DNA of 64,000 nt from Isoptericola cucumis. GTDB lineage: Bacteria > Actinomycetota > Actinomycetes > Actinomycetales > Cellulomonadaceae. The notes under the pieces are model-generated. The model saw only the letters and a program-made list of their open reading frames with translations, did no database searches and was not told the origin of the DNA. Below, one piece after another: positions 60,912 through 64,000 of this stretch (positions are counted from its first letter, which is position 1; every line of letters starts with the position of its first letter). A program made the translations under genes and the position numbers. The stretch is from NCBI RefSeq assembly GCF_014635665.1, contig NZ_BMDG01000006.1, positions 235,180 to 299,179 on the forward strand, in the 5' to 3' direction.

Positions 60912-60931
60912 CCGGAGCAGCGTTGCTCCGG
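60912..60931 (+). promoter_or_regulatory. stem-loop in the leader of the DUF485/symporter operon
   Basis: CCGGAGCA-GCGT-TGCTCCGG, a perfect 8-bp inverted repeat, lies 31 bases before the ATG. It could be an mRNA hairpin or a protein-binding site controlling the symporter operon. No known riboswitch is recognised. Confidence 0.4.
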
Positions 60932-60961
60932 ACCTCATCTGCATGAGCCAACGGAGGCATC

Positions 60962-61306
60962 ATGAGCGACCTGTCCGCGGCAGAGCCGTCGGGCGAGACC
61001 GAGTACCAACGGGTCCAGCGATCACCGGAGTTCCAGGACCTGCGGCGCAGGTTCCGCAACTTCGTCTTCCCGATGACGGCGCTGTTCCTCGTCTGGTACT
61101 TCGTCTACGTCCTGCTCGCCAACTACGCCCACGACTTCATGAGCATCCGCCTCGGCGGCAGCAACATCACGGTGGGGCTGCTGTTCGGGCTGGGGCAGTT
61201 CGTGTCCACGTTCGTCATCACGATGTTGTACGCGCGGTGGGCGAACCGGCGGTTCGACGCGCAGGCCGACACCCTGCGCCGGGAGATCGAGGAGGGCGAG
61301 CTGTGA
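60962..61306 (+). CDS. DUF485 membrane protein, partner of the monocarboxylate symporter
   Basis: A 114-residue protein with two membrane helices (FVFPMTALFLVWYFVYVLLA and NITVGLLFGLGQFVSTFVIT), matching DUF485/YjcH. This family is nearly always encoded directly before acetate-type sodium:solute symporters, as here (GTGA overlap). It probably forms an accessory subunit. A GGAGG ribosome site precedes the ATG. Confidence 0.92.
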   Translation: MSDLSAAEPSGETEYQRVQRSPEFQDLRRRFRNFVFPMTALFLVWYFVYVLLANYAHDFMSIRLGGSNITVGLLFGLGQFVSTFVITMLYARWANRRFDAQADTLRREIEEGEL

Positions 61307-62904
61307 ACAGCACCGACATCGGCAACCCCTGGGTCAACATCGGCATCTTCGGCGCGTTCGTCCTCGTGACGCTCGTCATCGTCTTCCGGGCGTCGCGCCA
61401 GAACAAGTCCGCCGCCGACTTCTACGCCGGGGGGCGCAACTTCACCGGGCCGCAGAACGGCACCGCGATCGCCGGCGACTACCTGTCGGCCGCGTCGTTC
61501 CTCGGCATCTGCGGCGCCATCGCGATCAACGGCTACGACGGGTTCCTCTACTCGATCGGGTTCCTCGTCGCCTGGCTCGTCGCCCTCCTGCTCGTGGCCG
61601 AGCTGCTGCGCAACACGGGCAAGTTCACGATGGCGGACGTCCTGTCCTTCCGGCTGCGCCAGCGCCCCGTGCGGATGGCCGCCGCCCTCGCGACCCTCCT
61701 CGTCGTCTTCTTCTACCTGCTCGCCCAGATGGCCGGCGCGGGCGGGCTGGTCGCCCTTCTCCTCGGGGTCGACAGCCGCGCCGGCCAGAGCCTCGTCATC
61801 GCCGTCGTGGGCGCGCTGATGATCCTGTACGTGCTGGTGGGCGGCATGAAGGGCACCACCTGGGTGCAGATCATCAAGGCCGTGCTGCTGATCGCGGGCG
61901 CGGCGATCATGACGGCGTGGGTGCTCGCCAAGTTCGGGTTCAACCTCTCCGACCTGCTGGGCGGCGCCGTCGAGGCCGCCGGCCCCGGCGGCGAGGCGCT
62001 CCTGGAGCCGGGCAAGCAGTACGGCGCCGACGGCACGTCGAAGCTCAGCTTCCTGTCGCTCGCGCTGGCGCTCGTGCTCGGCACGGCCGGCCTGCCGCAC
62101 GTGCTCATGCGCTTCTACACCGTGCCGACCGCCAAGGAGGCGCGGCGCTCGGTGGTCTGGGCGATCTGGCTGATCGGCATCTTCTACCTGTTCACGCTGG
62201 TGCTGGGCTACGGCGCGGGCGCCCTGGTGGGGCCGGAGGTGATCGAGAACGCCCCGGGCGGGGTCAACTCGGCGGCGCCGCTGCTCGCGTTCGCGCTCGG
62301 CGGGGAGATCCTCCTCGGGCTGATCTCGGCGGTCGCCTTCGCGACGATCCTCGCGGTCGTCGCCGGGCTCACGATCACCGCCGCGGCGAGCTTCTCGCAC
62401 GACATCTACGCCAACGTCATCAAGAAGGGGAAGGTCAAGCCCGACTCCGAGGTGCGGATCGCCCGCTGGACGGTGGTCGTGATCGGCCTGATCGCGATCG
62501 TCGGCGGCATCTACGCCCAGAACCAGAACGTCGCGTTCCTCGTGGCGCTCGCGTTCGCGGTGGCGGCGTCGGCCAACCTCCCGACGATCGTGTACTCGCT
62601 CTTCTGGAAGCGGTTCAACACGTCGGGCGCGCTGTGGAGCATCTACGGCGGGCTGATCTCGTGCATCGTGCTCATCGTGCTCTCCCCGACGGTGTCCGGA
62701 AGCGAGGACGCGATGTTCCCGAGCGCGGACTTCGACGTCTTCCCGCTCACGAACCCCGGCCTCGTCTCGATCCCGCTCGGGTTCCTGCTCGGCATCATCG
62801 GCACGCTGGTGTCGAAGGAGAAGCCGCACCCGGAGAAGTTCGCGGAGATGGAGGTGCGTTCCCTCACGGGCGCCGGCGCCGAGAAGGCGGTCGCCAAGCA
62901 CTGA
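61303..62904 (+). CDS. cation/acetate-type solute symporter (ActP/MctC family)
   Basis: A 533-residue sodium:solute symporter with about thirteen membrane helices. Family features are SAADFYAGGRNFTGPQNGTAIAGDYLSAASFLG in two N-terminal helices, ALVLGTAGLPHVLMRFYTVPT and a long cytoplasmic loop before SFSHDIYANVIKKGK. Members take up acetate, pyruvate or propionate. The exact substrate is open. It is coupled to DUF485 and ends at a strong hairpin. Acetate released by deacetylation of GlcNAc-6-phosphate could be one source, but the link is speculative. Confidence 0.92.
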   Translation: MNSTDIGNPWVNIGIFGAFVLVTLVIVFRASRQNKSAADFYAGGRNFTGPQNGTAIAGDYLSAASFLGICGAIAINGYDGFLYSIGFLVAWLVALLLVAELLRNTGKFTMADVLSFRLRQRPVRMAAALATLLVVFFYLLAQMAGAGGLVALLLGVDSRAGQSLVIAVVGALMILYVLVGGMKGTTWVQIIKAVLLIAGAAIMTAWVLAKFGFNLSDLLGGAVEAAGPGGEALLEPGKQYGADGTSKLSFLSLALALVLGTAGLPHVLMRFYTVPTAKEARRSVVWAIWLIGIFYLFTLVLGYGAGALVGPEVIENAPGGVNSAAPLLAFALGGEILLGLISAVAFATILAVVAGLTITAAASFSHDIYANVIKKGKVKPDSEVRIARWTVVVIGLIAIVGGIYAQNQNVAFLVALAFAVAASANLPTIVYSLFWKRFNTSGALWSIYGGLISCIVLIVLSPTVSGSEDAMFPSADFDVFPLTNPGLVSIPLGFLLGIIGTLVSKEKPHPEKFAEMEVRSLTGAGAEKAVAKH

Positions 62905-62938
62905 CGGCGCACGCCGGCGGACCGCGTCCGCGCAGCAC

Positions 62939-62977
62939 ACCGACGGCCCCGGGGGACGGCCCCCCGGGGCCGTCGGT
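62939..62977 (+). terminator. terminator hairpin after the symporter gene
   Basis: A perfect 17-bp stem (62939-62955 with 62961-62977) with a 5-base loop, 34 bases after the stop. Confidence 0.7.
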
Positions 62978-63006
62978 CCGTGCGGCTGCACCGGCCGTCG
63001 GCGGCG

Positions 63007-63012
63007 TACGCT
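63007..63012 (+). promoter_or_regulatory. -10 element (TACGCT) of the ATP-grasp gene
   Basis: TACGCT ends 6 bases before the GTG. Confidence 0.45.
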
Positions 63013-63018
63013 CGGCGG

Positions 63019-63939
63019 GTGACCACGACGAACGGAACCACGAGGCGAGTCGGACTCGCCACCTGTGCCGCCCTGCCCGACCTCGACGACGACCGCCCCG
63101 TCATCGGCGCGCTCGTGGAGCGCGGCGTCGACGCCGAGCCGGTCGTGTGGGACGACCCGGACGTCGACTGGTCGGCGTACGACCTCGTCGTCGTGCGCTC
63201 CACGTGGGACTACTCGCCGCGCCGCGACGAGTTCGTGGCGTGGGCGCGCAGCGTCCCGGCGATCGCCAACCCCGCGGACGTCATCGCCTGGAACACCGAC
63301 AAGGGGTACCTGCGCGTGCTCGAGACGGCGGGCGTGCCCGTCATCCCGACGATCTGGCTCGACCCCGCACGCCACCTGTCCAAGCGGGCCGTGCACACGC
63401 GCATGCCGGCCTTCGGCGACTTCGTCGTCAAGCCGGTGGTCAGCGCCGGCGCCAAGGACGCGGGCCGGTACCAGCCCGTGAGCGCGCAGTCGCGCGCCCT
63501 GGCGATCCAGCACGCCGTCGGGCTGCTCGACGGCGGGCGCGCGGTGATGATCCAGCCGTACATGACGTCGGTCGACACCGCGGGGGAGACGTGCCTCGTG
63601 TACATCGACGGCACCCTGCGGCACGCGGTCCGCAAGAGCGCGCTGCTCACCGGCCCCAGCCGCGACGACGACGCCCCCTTCCTGCGCGAGCAGATGGAGC
63701 CCGCCCGGGCCACCGACGCCCAGGTCGAGGTCGCGACCCGCGCGCTCGAGGTCGCCGCCGCGGACCTGGGCCGCACCGACCCGTTCCTCTACGCGCGCGT
63801 GGACCTGGTGACGCGCGACGACGGGACGCCCGTGGTCATCGAGCTCGAGCTGACCGAGCCGTCGCTGTGGCTCCAGCACGCCGGCGACGCGGGGACGCTG
63901 GACGCGTTCGCCGACGCGATCGTCGACCGCCTGGCCTGA
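63019..63939 (+). CDS. ATP-grasp domain protein (glutathione synthetase-like)
   Basis: A 306-residue protein with an ATP-grasp fold. An N-terminal Rossmann-like part (RVGLATCAALPDLDDDRPVI, VWDDPDVDWSAYDLVVVRSTWDY) is followed by NTDKGYLRVLETAGVPVIPT. The lysine-containing FVVKPVVSAGAKDAGRY lies in the ATP site, and RVDLVTRDDGTPVVIELELTEPSLWL carries the metal-binding Asp/Glu. It resembles actinobacterial proteins of the prokaryotic glutathione synthetase ATP-binding type. It would ligate a carboxylate to an amine; the substrates are unknown. Confidence 0.85.
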   Translation: MTTTNGTTRRVGLATCAALPDLDDDRPVIGALVERGVDAEPVVWDDPDVDWSAYDLVVVRSTWDYSPRRDEFVAWARSVPAIANPADVIAWNTDKGYLRVLETAGVPVIPTIWLDPARHLSKRAVHTRMPAFGDFVVKPVVSAGAKDAGRYQPVSAQSRALAIQHAVGLLDGGRAVMIQPYMTSVDTAGETCLVYIDGTLRHAVRKSALLTGPSRDDDAPFLREQMEPARATDAQVEVATRALEVAAADLGRTDPFLYARVDLVTRDDGTPVVIELELTEPSLWLQHAGDAGTLDAFADAIVDRLA

Positions 63940-64000
63940 CTGTGAGGATCGCGTTCGCAGCCTGTTGGTGCTGGGCTGTGGTTCGGCGGTCGTGGTTGTG

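Noticed and set aside
61123..63879. Long minus-strand frame across the symporter and ATP-grasp genes
   Set aside because: Composition is low-complexity Arg/His/Asp and it opposes two clearly recognisable genes, so it is a GC shadow.
63940..64000. Start of another gene at the end of the window
   Set aside because: The stretch is G/T-rich and somewhat less GC-rich than its surroundings, but has no start with a ribosome site and is too short to assign.

Overview
The window is a high-GC (roughly 75%), gene-dense chromosome segment from an actinobacterium. Features pointing to Micrococcales, probably the Cellulomonadaceae/Promicromonosporaceae/Cellulosimicrobium area (inference from gene content, not from a search), are an actinobacterial acyl-CoA carboxylase with an epsilon subunit, a TadA/B/C/E-type pilus locus without secretin, LysG/LysE, an ftsEX-smpB-ssrA block, a tmRNA tag ending in FALAA, a DUF3039/helicase pair, a ClpS/DUF2017 pair, and a GlcNAc/chitooligosaccharide island. 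No prophage, insertion sequence, CRISPR array or integron is visible. No gene-free gap exceeds 300 bases except the 30031-30596 stretch, which holds ssrA. The last 61 bases (63940-64000) follow a stop codon and contain nothing I can assign.

Layout. 1-333: end of a gluconate permease. 418-3524 (minus): acyl-CoA carboxylase beta subunit, an acidic unknown protein, the epsilon subunit and a small membrane protein in one coupled operon, divergent from biotin ligase birA (3649). 4588-7917: class III cyclase, SRAP-domain abasic-site protein and an MFS drug exporter. 8033-11713: a secreted phytase-like/GDPD fusion and an LCP cell-wall ligase. 11726-14682: lysG/lysE divergent pair and an aminotransferase. 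14775-16342: TetR/hydrolase pair with its operator. 16560-21772: tad pilus locus with a VOC protein embedded. 21950-23649: NsrR and flavohemoglobin (NO detoxification). 23662-25803: glycolipid-binding-fold protein, ankyrin protein, RF2. 26043-30519: ftsE, ftsX, EnvC-like M23 hydrolase, smpB, ssrA (division-coupled wall hydrolysis, then trans-translation).

30597-41527 is an amino-sugar region: cytoplasmic GH20 hexosaminidase, DUF4349 lipoprotein, ROK regulator, ABC solute-binding lipoprotein, two permeases, ROK sugar kinase, a second paralogous binding protein, and nagB. No ABC ATPase is present, so a shared MsiK-type ATPase elsewhere is implied. A second, Tat-exported GH20 lies at 52602-54245 behind a 14/16 match to the Streptomyces DasR-responsive element. 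Together these would hydrolyse chitooligosaccharides outside, import them, hydrolyse them inside, phosphorylate and deaminate GlcNAc-derived sugar (inference).

41614-50794: DUF3039/helicase, pncB, clpS/DUF2017, murI/metallo-beta-lactamase/DUF3054, DUF1697, rph/rdgB. 50834-64000: ABC-F protein, secreted GH20, NUDIX-like protein, thioredoxin, tRNA-Leu, MarR/hydrolase pair with repeated operator half-sites, Bcp peroxiredoxin, GroES-like protein, acyl-CoA dehydrogenase, two identical tRNA-Lys(CUU) genes, trmB, DUF485/acetate-type symporter, ATP-grasp enzyme.

A striking global pattern is that about twenty genes carry a TANNNT -10 hexamer ending only 6-8 bases before the start codon, the signature of leaderless mRNAs. 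Many operon junctions are 4-base ATGA/GTGA overlaps.
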